This document shows, piece after piece, positions 19,690 through 29,719 of a stretch of DNA of 64,000 nt (the stretch's first letter is position 1; each line of letters opens with the position of its first letter). Below the pieces are notes generated by a model that saw only the letters and a list, made by a program, of their open reading frames with translations, was not told the DNA's origin and searched no databases. Location: positions 122,827 to 186,826 of the forward strand of contig MJCC01000002.1 in NCBI GenBank assembly GCA_001766655.1. The letters run 5' to 3'. A program made the position numbers and the translations under genes. This DNA is from Phytomonas francai. Taxonomy: Eukaryota > Euglenozoa > Kinetoplastea > Trypanosomatida > Trypanosomatidae.

Positions 19690-20514
19690 CTACCAGAGCC
19701 CTGCCTCGTGCCAAGCCCGAACGCTCGAGACATCCACGTGGAGAGGGCTGGTGGCGTCTTGGTGGGCCCAAGGCTCGTCGGCGATGGTATCCAGCATCAG
19801 TTTTGTGATGTGCTCGACGACCTGCCTTGAGACGCGCTTTTCGTAGCGGGAGGCGAGGGGAGCGCTCTCAAGGGCATCCCCAAGTTTCTCCGCAATCCGC
19901 CAAATCAGGGGGTACGAGATGTAGTTTACCTGCATTTGCTCCCGTACAAACGGCACAGCAAGGGCATTCACCGCGGCATGGTCGTGGACTACCGCAAACG
20001 CCTTTAGATAAAACTCCTCCCAGGACTTCTTGAAGTCGGACGTGCACGGTTTTGTAAGCGAAGGGAAATCCTTCAGCAAGCGACCCCACCATAGATACTC
20101 AAGGGATTCTGTTCCGCTTGACGCCTTTAGCTCCCGCATCAACGCTGAGACGGCATGACCCTCCTTTTCCCGCAAGGAGGTGTCAACCTTGTGCTTATCA
20201 ATTCCTCGCAGGGGTTGATAATGCTCCTTTTCAACCTGACTGAATCCACTAACGTTAAAAATATTCGTACTATCGTACGCGATGCCGTTGGGGTTGCCAG
20301 TGAGGCTAGCCGCTGCGGCGGTGGACTTGTTGATCGCCTTGTGGGTATTGTCTAGGCGCGGTAGCATGTCACCCTGGGCGTAGTGCTGCGTGCGCCCGGT
20401 CACCCCGAATGCCCAGTACTCTAAGAAGCGCCTTTGGGAGAGCAGTACGGATGGTAGAGTACGGTCGGCGTTCGCACCACGCGTGCTGCCTCGAGACACT
20501 ACTATGTTAAACAT
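19690..20514 (-). CDS. conserved-looking protein of unknown function
   Basis: A 274-residue protein not recognised. The first 45 residues are basic and Ser/Arg-rich (SRGSTRGANADRTLPSVLL), compatible with a mitochondrial leader. The rest is soluble and mixed helical, with a Trp- and aromatic-rich segment (LEYLWWGRLLKDFP, then FKKSWEEFYLKAFAVVHD) and no membrane span or metal-binding motif. Codon use and length indicate a real gene. A possible acceptor (AG at 20546-20545 after CCTTCGCTATTTCTTT) lies about 31 nt upstream of the ATG. Confidence 0.6.
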   Translation of the reverse strand: MFNIVVSRGSTRGANADRTLPSVLLSQRRFLEYWAFGVTGRTQHYAQGDMLPRLDNTHKAINKSTAAAASLTGNPNGIAYDSTNIFNVSGFSQVEKEHYQPLRGIDKHKVDTSLREKEGHAVSALMRELKASSGTESLEYLWWGRLLKDFPSLTKPCTSDFKKSWEEFYLKAFAVVHDHAAVNALAVPFVREQMQVNYISYPLIWRIAEKLGDALESAPLASRYEKRVSRQVVEHITKLMLDTIADEPWAHQDATSPLHVDVSSVRAWHEAGLW

Positions 20515-20915
20515 GTGGAGCTAGTTTTAAAATACTACTAAGATATCTAAAGAAATAGCGAAGGGTTACGCTAATGTTGGAAGATCGCTGCCCAGGTTGT
20601 TTTTCTCTCTAAAATGTAAGCTTTCGTAAAACAACAATAATAATAAATGATAATAGCTAAAGAAGGAAACAGACTAGAGATGAATTTTTTAGCCAATCGT
20701 CGAGACCCCTACGACTATGAGGAGGGGTTGTGTCGATACGATTTTCCATTGCAATTTGGTATTCCATGCAAACAATTAAAAACGACAAAAGTACTGAACA
20801 TAGGCTTTTTTCTATTGGTGCAAGAGTATTTATTCGGCTTATCACCTTCTTTTTGTGGTGTAGAGGAACATGTACATGCGTGTGGCATGTTGCACCCAAA
20901 CGAATTTACATCACA
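20515..20915. other. intergenic spacer
   Basis: The spacer between the 274-residue unknown and the next gene. Only the possible acceptor at 20545 and short non-coding ORFs were seen. Confidence 0.55.
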
Positions 20916-20950
20916 ACCATAAAGAACTGAGTTTATATAAGATTAACAGC

Positions 20951-22918
20951 TTACATCCTTCGTACTATACTCTTGTTTCGAACCGCAGCGCTTTCAGATA
21001 ACAGCTCATTTGCACACGTTTCAATTTTTTCCACTCGTTTCTCCACTTCCCCAAGGACGAATCGGGCTGGATCTTGACAATCCTTATCGGTCTCCCGTCT
21101 CGAAAGTAATGGGAGGGCTGCCGTCGATGCAGTGCTTCTTCGAAGCCCTTTGTGTTGTCGCGGGCTAGGCCTACTAACATTTGGTAATCTACCTACCGTT
21201 GGTGGTGTTCTGGAGCTTGGTGGTGACGGGGCAGCATTGGAAGCGCTGGCCGCAGTCGCAGCGGGAGATACGGGCCAACACGGCATCTCTTGTATGTTGG
21301 TGTTTGAAAGAAAAGGCTCAACACCTAATGTTCTTTTGATATGAAGACTGTACGCCCGCTCTACACGTTTGTATTCTTCTTGACTAAGCGCATCATCAAT
21401 GTTTTTCTGTCTAGCAGCTTCCTCTATCGCCATGAGCCTTTGCCGTTCTTCAACTTCCTGAACATGCAGCACTTCGATCGTGCGCCCGTATATTTCATTA
21501 AACGTCGCCGTCGCCTCATCGTAAGCCTGGCGCATGAGAGCTTCCTTTTTCAAACCAAAGTCGTAGTCTGCGTCGGACACGAATTCCGAAAGCGGCGGCA
21601 CGAAGCACGGAAGGATATCCTCAAGGACCAGCGTCGTACTGTGGAGATCCACCGACTGAGATTGGGATAGGAGAAAGGTAAAAAGACGCCAATGCGTCAC
21701 AGCTGAGCTAATCAGAAAGTCTAACACGTCCTCGACGTCCGCCGCGCTGAAATACGGCCTTACATCCATTTCGAAAGGCAGCTCGGTCCGCCGCGGCTCC
21801 ATCACCGTGATCGCATGAAGAGGTGCATTTTCGAGTGTCTCCATGAGCGCCATGCGCTGTCTTTTGTCGAGTTTCTTGTCCGTCTGCAGGCGGTGCTCAA
21901 TGCTGGCGGTTAGCTTAGGGTCACGCATCTGTCCTGTGACGGGCTCGAAGAGCATGTGAGGTGCATACACCTGGGTGGACACCGGGCATGCCTGCACGTT
22001 TAGCGCGCTCACCATGAGCGTCTTGACCGTCTGCTGAACATCCTCTTCAGTTGCATCTTCGGGAAGACCCTCCAAGGACCGCAGGAGCGCTAACGCGTCC
22101 AGCAGAACGCAGCGGGCCTGTTGGCACGAGTAATCGTTATCAACTATAAATGCAAGGAGGTCTTCAAACCACTCTACCAAGGCAGTGTAGCGCAGCGCGT
22201 CATCGTCTCGGAGCATATATCCCAAGACCCGCGCGTCCTTGTTGGGATTGAGGGGGTATGCCGAGAAGTTGCAGAGCTCTCTTCCAAGCACAAGATCGTC
22301 TTCCATGATGGCGGCAGCAGCAGCAGGGGTTGGTGGTGTCATCACTCTTGTAACATCCGTTGTGGATCCCATGATGATATTTACAGGAAAACCCAGCGCC
22401 CGGAACAACCCGATCCAAAGCATCCCCAGTGGCGGCGGAGAGAGGGAGGCAAGGCTAGACAGGGAATCGTTCTTTTTCTCCGGTTGTTCTGAAGTATGAC
22501 ATGGCTTTGTACTGAGCGCTCTCAAAGACGAGGTTCTACTGCGGCGCGTTTTAATTTCATTCGATGCCGATAATACTCTCTCGGGCTGGATTGAGCTTGT
22601 TTCTAAAGCCGTCGTGGGCCGGGCGATGGACTCAAATGGATTACCCAGTACTTGAATTCGCTTGTTGTCATCAAAATACATATTTTCAAAGTATCGCTCG
22701 GCTTCAACACGACTTCGTACAATAGACGAAATTTGAGCAGTAGCAGAGATGCCCCAACACTCCGCAGAATTATTTCCTTCGTCGAATAGATAGTTGCTAT
22801 AATTTTTAGGGTGGCTCCGCTTAAACCAGAAAAGCAATTCTTCAATGTATGCGAGGGAGAGAAAGGTCGCCTCATCATCCGGAGCACTCATAATGAGTGA
22901 GTATGTATCAGACGCCAT
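20951..22918 (-). CDS. large protein of unknown function, possibly flagellum-associated
   Basis: A 655-residue protein from ATG 22918; a longer frame to 22966 would need a GTG start, so the ATG before MASDTYSLIMSAP was chosen. No family was recognised with confidence. Residues about 15-75 look globular and aromatic (YIEELLFWFKRSHPKNYSNY). A middle helical region contains CPVSTQVYAPHMLFEPVTG and DVEDVLDFLISSAVTHWRLF. A charged coiled-coil-like stretch follows (EVEERQRLMAIEEAARQK), and the C-terminus is Pro/Ser/Arg-rich. The middle region faintly recalls CCDC189/CFAP119-type ciliary proteins, but the likeness is too weak to name it. The upstream region has a strong pyrimidine tract near 23020-23035. 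Confidence 0.6.
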   Translation of the reverse strand: MASDTYSLIMSAPDDEATFLSLAYIEELLFWFKRSHPKNYSNYLFDEGNNSAECWGISATAQISSIVRSRVEAERYFENMYFDDNKRIQVLGNPFESIARPTTALETSSIQPERVLSASNEIKTRRSRTSSLRALSTKPCHTSEQPEKKNDSLSSLASLSPPPLGMLWIGLFRALGFPVNIIMGSTTDVTRVMTPPTPAAAAAIMEDDLVLGRELCNFSAYPLNPNKDARVLGYMLRDDDALRYTALVEWFEDLLAFIVDNDYSCQQARCVLLDALALLRSLEGLPEDATEEDVQQTVKTLMVSALNVQACPVSTQVYAPHMLFEPVTGQMRDPKLTASIEHRLQTDKKLDKRQRMALMETLENAPLHAITVMEPRRTELPFEMDVRPYFSAADVEDVLDFLISSAVTHWRLFTFLLSQSQSVDLHSTTLVLEDILPCFVPPLSEFVSDADYDFGLKKEALMRQAYDEATATFNEIYGRTIEVLHVQEVEERQRLMAIEEAARQKNIDDALSQEEYKRVERAYSLHIKRTLGVEPFLSNTNIQEMPCWPVSPAATAASASNAAPSPPSSRTPPTVGRLPNVSRPSPRQHKGLRRSTASTAALPLLSRRETDKDCQDPARFVLGEVEKRVEKIETCANELLSESAAVRNKSIVRRM

Positions 22919-23369
22919 TAAAATTCTTCTGTCTGTCTGTGCGTGTTCCCTAGTATTCTTTTCCACATTTGAATATGCTACGAAGGAAAACTGTTTGATG
23001 AGAAGATAAAATTAGGGGGAGAAATGGATAGTCCCATATCTAAAAAGGAGAAAACTCCCTTTTTCGTAAACGTTTGACTTCAAAAACAAAAGAATGGTTT
23101 TTGTTTTCTATCTTAGCTGTAGAAATGTGAATAAATAATCTTCTAGAAATATCGATAGAATACAGTAGAGGTGGGAAAACGTAAGCAAGCAACATATGAA
23201 AAGGACCGGATTTACCATGCTGAAGACTGCAGGGAGAAATACGTTCGACTGATAGGCACAGCTTCAACTCAAAACCAGATGCACACAACTCCAGCACAGC
23301 GCTGGGTTCGTTCTGCAACTCACCATTGCAGCCGTTGTTCTCCAACCCACCCGCCGCTGGTATGATTTT
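22919..23369. other. intergenic spacer
   Basis: About 450 bases between the BBS7 stop and the preceding gene's start. Minus-strand pyrimidine-rich DNA near 22995-23035 is a candidate acceptor region. No gene was recognised. Confidence 0.55.
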
Positions 23370-25808
23370 CTATCCCAATTGTTCCCTCTCTCGTATATGC
23401 TCGTCGTTTGGAAAGAATAGGTGCAGTAGTGAGTCATAGGAGGAGTTCGGCCAGTGACAGGCCTCATCCAGCTGTCGCTCAAGCTCAGGTGTAAGCGGGG
23501 TTGTGTGCTGAACGAAATCTACAAGACTCTTGTAGAGAGCCACCGCGCTTCGCTTCAGGTAGGCTTCGTCCTGCGGCAGCGCTTTGGCCGCGGCCTGAAG
23601 GCTATCGGCACCGCGCAGGACTTGTTGGAGGTGCTCAGGAAGGTAATTGAGATCTGATTCATCGTTTTGCAATTCTCGAAGCCCCTTCAGAAGCTTGTTG
23701 TTTTTAGCTACCTCTGCACAGCGTGAAATCATGGGTTCCATAAGGCTAAGACGCCACATCGCTGAGTTGAAGAAAACAGTATCCTTTAGGCTCACAATAA
23801 GCTGCTCGGATGCCGCTTGATTGGCTATATAACGTTTGATGGCAGCTAACGCGGTCAGAGAATCAGTAGTAAAGGTAACCGTCCCGTCCGCTAAGTCTAC
23901 TACTAGCAACGACTTAAGAAATTCACTGGCAAAATAGTAGGTGTATCGACACTTTTCGTCCGTGGTGGAGCTCCCTTGATGAATATCAGACATGTCCGGT
24001 AGGAGTTGTACAAGCCAATTGAAAACATGGCTGGCTTTAAATTCCCCTTGAACCAAAAGCTTAGAAAGATAAAATGCTGCTGCCTCCTCTTGTGATGGAA
24101 ACACTACCATTGCATCCGCGAGGCTGCTTACGCGTGCGTAAAGCGGTAGGGCGCATAGCAAGACCGTCTTCACCTGAGCCGTCCGTGGTGCTGAGTTGGC
24201 GTACAAGGTGACGACTATCTTATCGCACTGGCCTTCGTCTGGCCAGAGAAGCACTTCGAGCCGGCGACCACCATTGGTGTTAAGGTTCTCCAACCAAGGC
24301 CTAGCGAGAGCTAGGGAACGCGTTCTGCTCGCCAAGGGCATGCTGCCATGCCTCACATCCATCCCGTCGCGGCCACGATGGTCGACAAAGGAAGTCTGCG
24401 GGGTGACCTGTGTGGTCTCTGTTCCTACAAAGGTGATTGTCCTGCTGCTGCGCAGCACCGCATATTCTATGGGCACGTCCACATCTACTACAAGTGATAA
24501 CATGGGGCTATTCTTTGATGGGTTGAGGTGGACTCGTGCGTTGAAGGTTGAGGCCACAGCCACTAGCGGTGTCTTTTTCTTTGAGGCACCTGTCCGGCGC
24601 GCCAACTCCTTTGAGCTACTCAGAATCTGGGCTTGAATTTGTGCAATGGCAGCCTCGACTTCACTTTTCTTGGCCGAGATGTCGTTACGCTGCTGGATAC
24701 GCCGCAAAGCAGCCTCTTCATCCGTGCCAAGCACCTCCTGGCCATCCAGCACGAAGGAAATCAACAAACCACTAAAGACGTGAACCAGCAAATCTGGTTG
24801 AGCCGCGGACGTCGTGATAACACCGCCTGCAATACTCATCACCTTTTCCCCAACCTCCCCCGTCCAAAAGAGGTGGAGGCCGCTCGCGCTCGCCGCCTCG
24901 GCACCACCAGGGGCACTACTGGCGGTATTGTCGTTGTTGCTGGCTTGTGCTAAGATGCCAAACACCCGCACGGCGCCATCCTCGTAGCCTGCCAAAATCT
25001 CCTTCTTTCCGTCCACATTCACATCGAAGACGGACAAACATGTAATTTGAGAGTGAACCTGCGCGTGTGAAGGCAAAAAACTAAGACAACGGCTTAACAA
25101 GTTGCTCGGCAGGATGTCCAACACAGCGATCGAGCCGAATTTCGTGCCGTAGTAAAGCCGCCGACATTCTGCATCCACGTGGAGCACCGCGATAGGAGCC
25201 TCACATCGGACTTCTTCGATGACTTGGTTGTTCTGCAACAAACGAATGACACGGTCGTTGCAGGCAAGACAGCATATGTAGTCCTCGAACATTTTATCAG
25301 GCCTTATCAGAGCGGATGCGCTGACAAACGCTGTCATATTGTGCACTCGATCTGGCGACATAAAAAAGCCTAACTCTTTCGTTTCCTTGAAGGAGGTTAC
25401 CATAAAGTCCCCCGCGATGAAGAAAAACGGCGTGGCGACGTAAAGTGAGTGAATTTTTTCTGTTGCGTTAGTGTCTGTTGTGAAAAAGTGCGTCCCTTTG
25501 CGCGTGTAGGCATTCAGAACACTACCACATATGCAAAAAAGATGGTCACCAAAGAGTGTCATGCAGCTCACAGCCGGTCTCTCATCATCACCGCCACTTT
25601 CGTTGTTATTGAAGACATCAACTCGTTTTCTCTGCTTTCCGATAGAGAATATGCTAAGAGCACCTGTACGATCACCGATCGCGATACGCTGTCTACTCTT
25701 CGTTCCCTTTGGATACACCAGCATACAGCGATGTTCGGCTGCAGAGCTACTGGTTAGGTCCATTCGTGTGAACCTAATAGGGGGCAACCTTTCGACAACG
25801 TCTGCCAT
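23370..25808 (-). CDS. BBS7: Bardet-Biedl syndrome 7 protein, BBSome subunit
   Basis: An 812-residue protein, slightly longer than animal BBS7 (about 715). The N-terminal half reads as a beta-propeller: KSRQRIAIGDRTGALSIFSI, then NAYTRKGTHFFTTDTNATEKI, then ACNDRVIRLLQNNQVIEEV, with YGTKFGSIAVLDI and GKKEILAGYEDGAVRVFGI. The order and spacing match BBS7. A coiled-coil linker follows (about residues 365-400, EVEAAIAQIQAQILSSSKEL), then the appendage and platform-type beta domain and a helical C-terminus. BBS7 pairs with BBS2 and BBS9 in the BBSome, the coat-like complex that moves membrane proteins in and out of cilia. In trypanosomatids it acts at the flagellar base or pocket. No truncation was seen. 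Confidence 0.92.
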   Translation of the reverse strand: MADVVERLPPIRFTRMDLTSSSAAEHRCMLVYPKGTKSRQRIAIGDRTGALSIFSIGKQRKRVDVFNNNESGGDDERPAVSCMTLFGDHLFCICGSVLNAYTRKGTHFFTTDTNATEKIHSLYVATPFFFIAGDFMVTSFKETKELGFFMSPDRVHNMTAFVSASALIRPDKMFEDYICCLACNDRVIRLLQNNQVIEEVRCEAPIAVLHVDAECRRLYYGTKFGSIAVLDILPSNLLSRCLSFLPSHAQVHSQITCLSVFDVNVDGKKEILAGYEDGAVRVFGILAQASNNDNTASSAPGGAEAASASGLHLFWTGEVGEKVMSIAGGVITTSAAQPDLLVHVFSGLLISFVLDGQEVLGTDEEAALRRIQQRNDISAKKSEVEAAIAQIQAQILSSSKELARRTGASKKKTPLVAVASTFNARVHLNPSKNSPMLSLVVDVDVPIEYAVLRSSRTITFVGTETTQVTPQTSFVDHRGRDGMDVRHGSMPLASRTRSLALARPWLENLNTNGGRRLEVLLWPDEGQCDKIVVTLYANSAPRTAQVKTVLLCALPLYARVSSLADAMVVFPSQEEAAAFYLSKLLVQGEFKASHVFNWLVQLLPDMSDIHQGSSTTDEKCRYTYYFASEFLKSLLVVDLADGTVTFTTDSLTALAAIKRYIANQAASEQLIVSLKDTVFFNSAMWRLSLMEPMISRCAEVAKNNKLLKGLRELQNDESDLNYLPEHLQQVLRGADSLQAAAKALPQDEAYLKRSAVALYKSLVDFVQHTTPLTPELERQLDEACHWPNSSYDSLLHLFFPNDEHIREREQLG

Positions 25809-26210
25809 TAACGCTGCTTCGTATAGTGTATGTATTTCTAAAGTTGATGTGGCTAAGTGAAAAATACAACTTTCCCTGTTTGAAGTTGACTATTCTCCCT
25901 TATACAGAACCCGTTAATAATGATACATCGGATGCGTATACAAAAATGGGGAAAATGCTAGCGGTAATAGCAAACATGTGACCATACGAATTGCGCGCAT
26001 CATTATATGGACATTAAATTTTTGTTTAACCCAGCTTGCTCTTTTATGTATGTTTCGCATCTTCGCACCACTTGAGTTCAAACAGTAAAAGGGAAGATGA
26101 GGGCGACGCAACTAGAAGGTTAAACAAGGACATCAAACCCGTTTCTTCTTCAAATCCTTTTGTGCGTACTATGCAACTCAGCACCAATCGGAAAGGGATT
26201 CAGTTGCCGT

Positions 26211-26247
<37 letters not shown>

Positions 26248-26326
26248 ATAGCATCCCTATATTCGATATTTTTTCCCTTTATTGTTCGATCTCCTATGCG
26301 CTTTTCGCCGCACTGTTGTCCATGCT
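25809..26326. other. intergenic spacer with TA microsatellite
   Basis: A 518-base spacer holding a TA run at 26214-26245. The rest is AT-rich without a recognised gene. Confidence 0.65.
26214..26245. repeat. (TA)n microsatellite
   Basis: An alternating AT run of about 32 bases in the presumed 3' UTR of the EF-Ts gene, about 80 nt downstream of its stop on the transcribed strand. Confidence 0.95.
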
Positions 26327-27145
26327 TTATGAGATGGCATGCTGAATTGGCTCCTTTCCAAACTCCATCACCAGGCTGCTGTTGAATCGCAGATGATGCC
26401 GCTTTAACCACCTGCCGAGGGATTCGTCCTCCGAACCAAAAAAGTTCTGTTGCGTGTAGTCGCCCTCCGCGCCCGATATCGCCACGAAATGCCTGGCAAC
26501 GGAAGTGAGCACATCCGGCATGACCTCCTCCCCCGGTCGGAGGCGTTCGACCGCGGCGAGGCCGACAAAGCGGCCAACGTCCTCGACGCCCACTCCACCA
26601 TGGACATAGCTTCCTATACAAAGGCGCTCTAAGGTGTGAGGGGCGATTTTAAGCGGCGTTATCGCGCGTACCTGCACGTTTTCCCCAAGCACAGCGATTG
26701 TGGACCGTATGGCGCTGTCCATTGCTGCACTAAGCTCTTTCACAGCGTCCTCTGGGTGGCTCAGGACACTTCCCTGGCTCTTATCGAGCATTTCCTCAAA
26801 GTGGTGTTTGGTCTTTTGGCAAATTTCCTGAAAGTACTTATTACGAGCCGCAAAGTCGGTTTCGCTACACATTGTTATGATCGCTGCGCCGTTGGCGGGT
26901 CTGGAGCTAATACAGCTGACTAAGAAGCCGTGCTCTGTGATTCGATTGGACTTTTTCATAGCCTTGGCAAGCCCCTTTTTCTGCAGAAGCTGCATCGCCA
27001 CATCAATATCGCCATCAGACTCCTTTAACGCCGAAGTACAGTCCATGATGGCTGCCTCTGTGCGATAACGTAAGGACTTAACTAATTCCATAAATTCTTT
27101 TTTGTCCTTTGGAAGGGCCAAACGGGCCAGAGAGAAACGAAACAT
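26327..27145 (-). CDS. elongation factor Ts, mitochondrial
   Basis: A 272-residue protein. The N-terminal UBA-like domain has VKSLRYRTEAAIMDCTSALK and AMQLLQKKGLAKAMKKSNR, matching the EF-Ts signature LR..TGAG.MDCK.AL with Glu-Ala in place of Gly-Ala. The second signature, CSETDFAARNKYFQEI, corresponds to the ETDFVA-N motif that contacts EF-Tu. The N-terminus (MFRFSLARLAL) is a short basic-hydrophobic leader of the kind used for mitochondrial import. EF-Ts recycles EF-Tu-GDP in organellar translation. The C-terminal half (GSYVHGGVGVEDVGRFVGL) matches the dimerisation core. Length is near bacterial EF-Ts (about 283). Confidence 0.93.
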   Translation of the reverse strand: MFRFSLARLALPKDKKEFMELVKSLRYRTEAAIMDCTSALKESDGDIDVAMQLLQKKGLAKAMKKSNRITEHGFLVSCISSRPANGAAIITMCSETDFAARNKYFQEICQKTKHHFEEMLDKSQGSVLSHPEDAVKELSAAMDSAIRSTIAVLGENVQVRAITPLKIAPHTLERLCIGSYVHGGVGVEDVGRFVGLAAVERLRPGEEVMPDVLTSVARHFVAISGAEGDYTQQNFFGSEDESLGRWLKRHHLRFNSSLVMEFGKEPIQHAIS

Positions 27146-27734
27146 TTCAACTCTCCTCTTGTATACGTGTACACGTGGAGGAGGTTAGGTTTGTAATAAG
27201 AAAATGCTTAGAAGATAGGGGCATAAAATCATAAAAAGAAAACCAAAGATATAGAAAAGTAAGAAGATAAATACACATATCAATCTTAATGGATTGTCTC
27301 GTCCTTGCGAGACCATATTCGTTTTCCCATCTTTTCCATTCAATAAATTCCTCCTTTCAGATTTGTAGACCAAAAACAGTAAAGCGAAAATAATGGGGGA
27401 CTTGCTTACAGCAAGAAATTTTAAACATTATTCTGGCGTTTCTTTGTACACCACCTACGCAATGATATGTTTAAGGATGCTCAACAAAAGGTCTTGACAT
27501 CCTTTCGTCATTGGAAAGATTCAATTATGTAGTTCAATTTTTCACATAAAAGGAAAATATAAGTGAAACAGCCTAAAGAGCTATAGGGAAACAATATGTA
27601 ATAGAACAAGAAAATACATTTAAGTGAATAAAACAATTAAATTCACCAATTCTTTCAGCTATCACTATTTACATTTACAAAGAAACAGTAAATGAAACAA
27701 AACATCATCTTAAAAACTTTAGACAGAGCCTCTA
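27146..27734. other. AT-rich intergenic spacer
   Basis: A 589-base AT-rich spacer. A pyrimidine-rich patch lies directly upstream of the EF-Ts start (minus strand, 27151-27185). No gene was recognised. Confidence 0.6.
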
Positions 27735-28256
27735 TTAATCAATGTCGTCTTTCCTAGAGTATTGGAGAGCATAGAACGCGTCTCTATCATTTTTAGGGCC
27801 GTAGAGTTCCTCTTGCAAGAACACGTCCCAGTTTGTTGTCGGGCACCCATTAGCTAGCCACTCCTCGTATTGTGTGGAAGTAGGCGGGAAACTCACGAGA
27901 GCCTTTGCTAGAACTGGGAGAGCTCCGTTAGGGGTGGTGTTTCTATCGCTTTTGTCAGCAGCCTCGGGTGCTTTTCCAGCCTTTTTCGAGGCAATGAGAG
28001 AGGCATTCTCGTGGGCTTGATCAAAGGACCGCTGCACATCATCCAGGAGCTCGCTGGGTTCATCACGGTACCGATGCAGACGGCGAGCGATATCCCCATT
28101 GCTGAGAGGGAAAAGTTGATTGCGACGCTGCATTGACTCCAAAAAGATGCGCGCGTGGTGGCGCCGGTCCTGCACGTTGAAATCGATGCCCGAAAACTGC
28201 TTCCGGTAGGTGTGCCATACCGAGCCTCCCTGTGTCTGCTGGACTTTGGGATGCAT
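27735..28256 (-). CDS. small protein of unknown function
   Basis: A 173-residue protein from ATG 28256; a ten-codon longer frame would need a TTG start. No family was recognised. The N-terminus is basic (MHPKVQQTQGGSVWHTYRKQ) and a helical region follows with many Arg and Gln (HHARIFLESMQRRNQLFPLS, RRLHRYRDEPSELLDDVQRS). The C-terminus ends with a compact aromatic segment (TQYEEWLANGCPTTNWDVFL) and an acidic tail. No membrane span or metal site. Codon use and clean frame suggest a real gene. Confidence 0.6.
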   Translation of the reverse strand: MHPKVQQTQGGSVWHTYRKQFSGIDFNVQDRRHHARIFLESMQRRNQLFPLSNGDIARRLHRYRDEPSELLDDVQRSFDQAHENASLIASKKAGKAPEAADKSDRNTTPNGALPVLAKALVSFPPTSTQYEEWLANGCPTTNWDVFLQEELYGPKNDRDAFYALQYSRKDDID

Positions 28257-28471
28257 TGTTAATTTCTTCTCTGCTTTTCTAGACAATTATCTTTTACGGA
28301 CCAAGCCTATACTGCATATGTTAAGGAAGCAACAAGAACACAAACGATCATAGTGATATAGATAGTACAAATAGTAAGGAATACAGGCTTGTTAGATCGG
28401 AATATTCAATCGTACCCTTTAAGCATTGTAATTTTGACAGGAATTAAATGGGGGTATCTAGGAAAGGAGAT

Positions 28472-28521
<50 letters not shown>

Positions 28522-28606
28522 CAGACACTGCTATTAACCTTTATAGAAGGAACAAAATCTTTAACTAAGCGTTAGTTTTTCAATATTAGTGCCAGCTAAT
28601 ACAATT
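28257..28606. other. intergenic spacer with TA microsatellite
   Basis: A spacer of about 350 bases dominated by a long TA run at 28472-28518. No gene was recognised. Confidence 0.65.
28472..28518. repeat. (TA)n microsatellite
   Basis: A TA run of about 47 bases with one CA interruption, the longest TA tract in the window. Confidence 0.95.
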
Positions 28607-29719
28607 TCAACGGGGAGAACGGGGGGACAAGGGCAGCGGTGGGCCTGCCTGCGGCAGTCCAGGCAGTAGGCTGGTGCGCGGCTTCGGTATGCGAGGAGGA
28701 GGGACCGCAGATACCTGGAGCGGCGAAGGTGGCGAACGGGTTGGCATTTGGCCAACGTCCAAGAAAAAGGCCGTGCCATCGAACGAGACGGTGGCCAAGT
28801 TGTTCGGCGCCACCGCAGACCATTGAAGGCCAACGGCAAACTCCCTATGATGGGTGTAACACGCAATCATGGGCTTCTGGGGTTGGTTAAGCTCCCACAC
28901 GCAGACGCGCATGTCGTAACCAGCGGACGCAAGAAGTATGCGGCTGGTCGGCGAAAACCGGACGCGACGGCAGGCCTGTTGGTGTCCGGGGAGCGAGGCC
29001 AGTGGCTCCGTCGGTCGACGGGCGTCCCAGAGGCGTACCGTGCGGTCGACCCCGCCCGTCGCGAAGAGATTCGGGTCGTGCTTGTTGAAGTCGATGGAGA
29101 GCACGATCTGGCCCTGGTGCGCCATCTGCGTCAGGACGGAGCGACACGGCGTGGCACGCGTGTCCCACAGCTTCCACGTGCCGTCCCCAGAGCACGAGAG
29201 AATCGAGCTCGGGCTGTGCGCGGTTGTCGCGATCTCGTAGACCTCTTTAAAATGCTCCTGCATCGTCACAACTGAGACGCTCGGGTTCACGGCACTGTAC
29301 ATCTTCAAGGTGGTGTCCCAGCTCGCGGAAAAGAAGGTGTCCCGCTTGCAGGAGTTCCACACGACACAGGAAACCTCCTTCTGGTGCTCCGCGTTGTGCA
29401 GCAGCGGCATCGCGCCGTCTCGATTGGCGCTCTGCTGAATGTTGAACAACTTCACGCCGTCTCCGCACGCAACCGCGACGATGTTCTGGTCGACTTCACT
29501 AAAACAGGCATCAAACGCGCCATCGGGAGTCCCCCAACACCCTACGAGCTGGACCGGAGTACCGGCGGCGAAGCCGGGTGGGGTTTGGACGATGTAAACC
29601 TTACCGGATCCAACAATGCCGAAATTCTGCGAAGAGGCAATAATGAACTGTGAGGGCATCCATGGGTTGCTTCGGATAGATTGCCCCGCAAAACCAGGGT
29701 GCAGGTCAAAAGAAGGCAT
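28607..29719 (-). CDS. PEX7: PEX7, receptor for type 2 peroxisomal (glycosomal) targeting signals
   Basis: A 370-residue WD40 protein. The opening MPSFDLHPGFAGQSIRSNPW, then the segments DGAFDACFSEVDQNIVAVAC, KEVSCVVWNSCKRDTFFSAS, DTTLKMYSAVNP and GGVDRTVRLWDARRPTEP, give the propeller blades of PEX7. The blade carrying GDGTWKLWDTRA and the HQQACRRVRFSP stretch are typical of this family. PEX7 binds PTS2 cargo in the cytosol and delivers it to the peroxisome import machinery; in kinetoplastids the organelle is the glycosome. The C-terminal 45 residues are Pro/Arg-rich beyond the last blade, a tail longer than in yeast or human PEX7. Part of the gene (about 28.9-29.25 kb) is GC-rich. Confidence 0.9.
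   Translation of the reverse strand: MPSFDLHPGFAGQSIRSNPWMPSQFIIASSQNFGIVGSGKVYIVQTPPGFAAGTPVQLVGCWGTPDGAFDACFSEVDQNIVAVACGDGVKLFNIQQSANRDGAMPLLHNAEHQKEVSCVVWNSCKRDTFFSASWDTTLKMYSAVNPSVSVVTMQEHFKEVYEIATTAHSPSSILSCSGDGTWKLWDTRATPCRSVLTQMAHQGQIVLSIDFNKHDPNLFATGGVDRTVRLWDARRPTEPLASLPGHQQACRRVRFSPTSRILLASAGYDMRVCVWELNQPQKPMIACYTHHREFAVGLQWSAVAPNNLATVSFDGTAFFLDVGQMPTRSPPSPLQVSAVPPPRIPKPRTSLLPGLPQAGPPLPLSPRSPR

Noticed and set aside
28472..28518. TA tracts as replication origin or promoter
   Set aside because: Similar TA runs occur in many spacers here and behave as simple microsatellites; nothing marks this one as functional.
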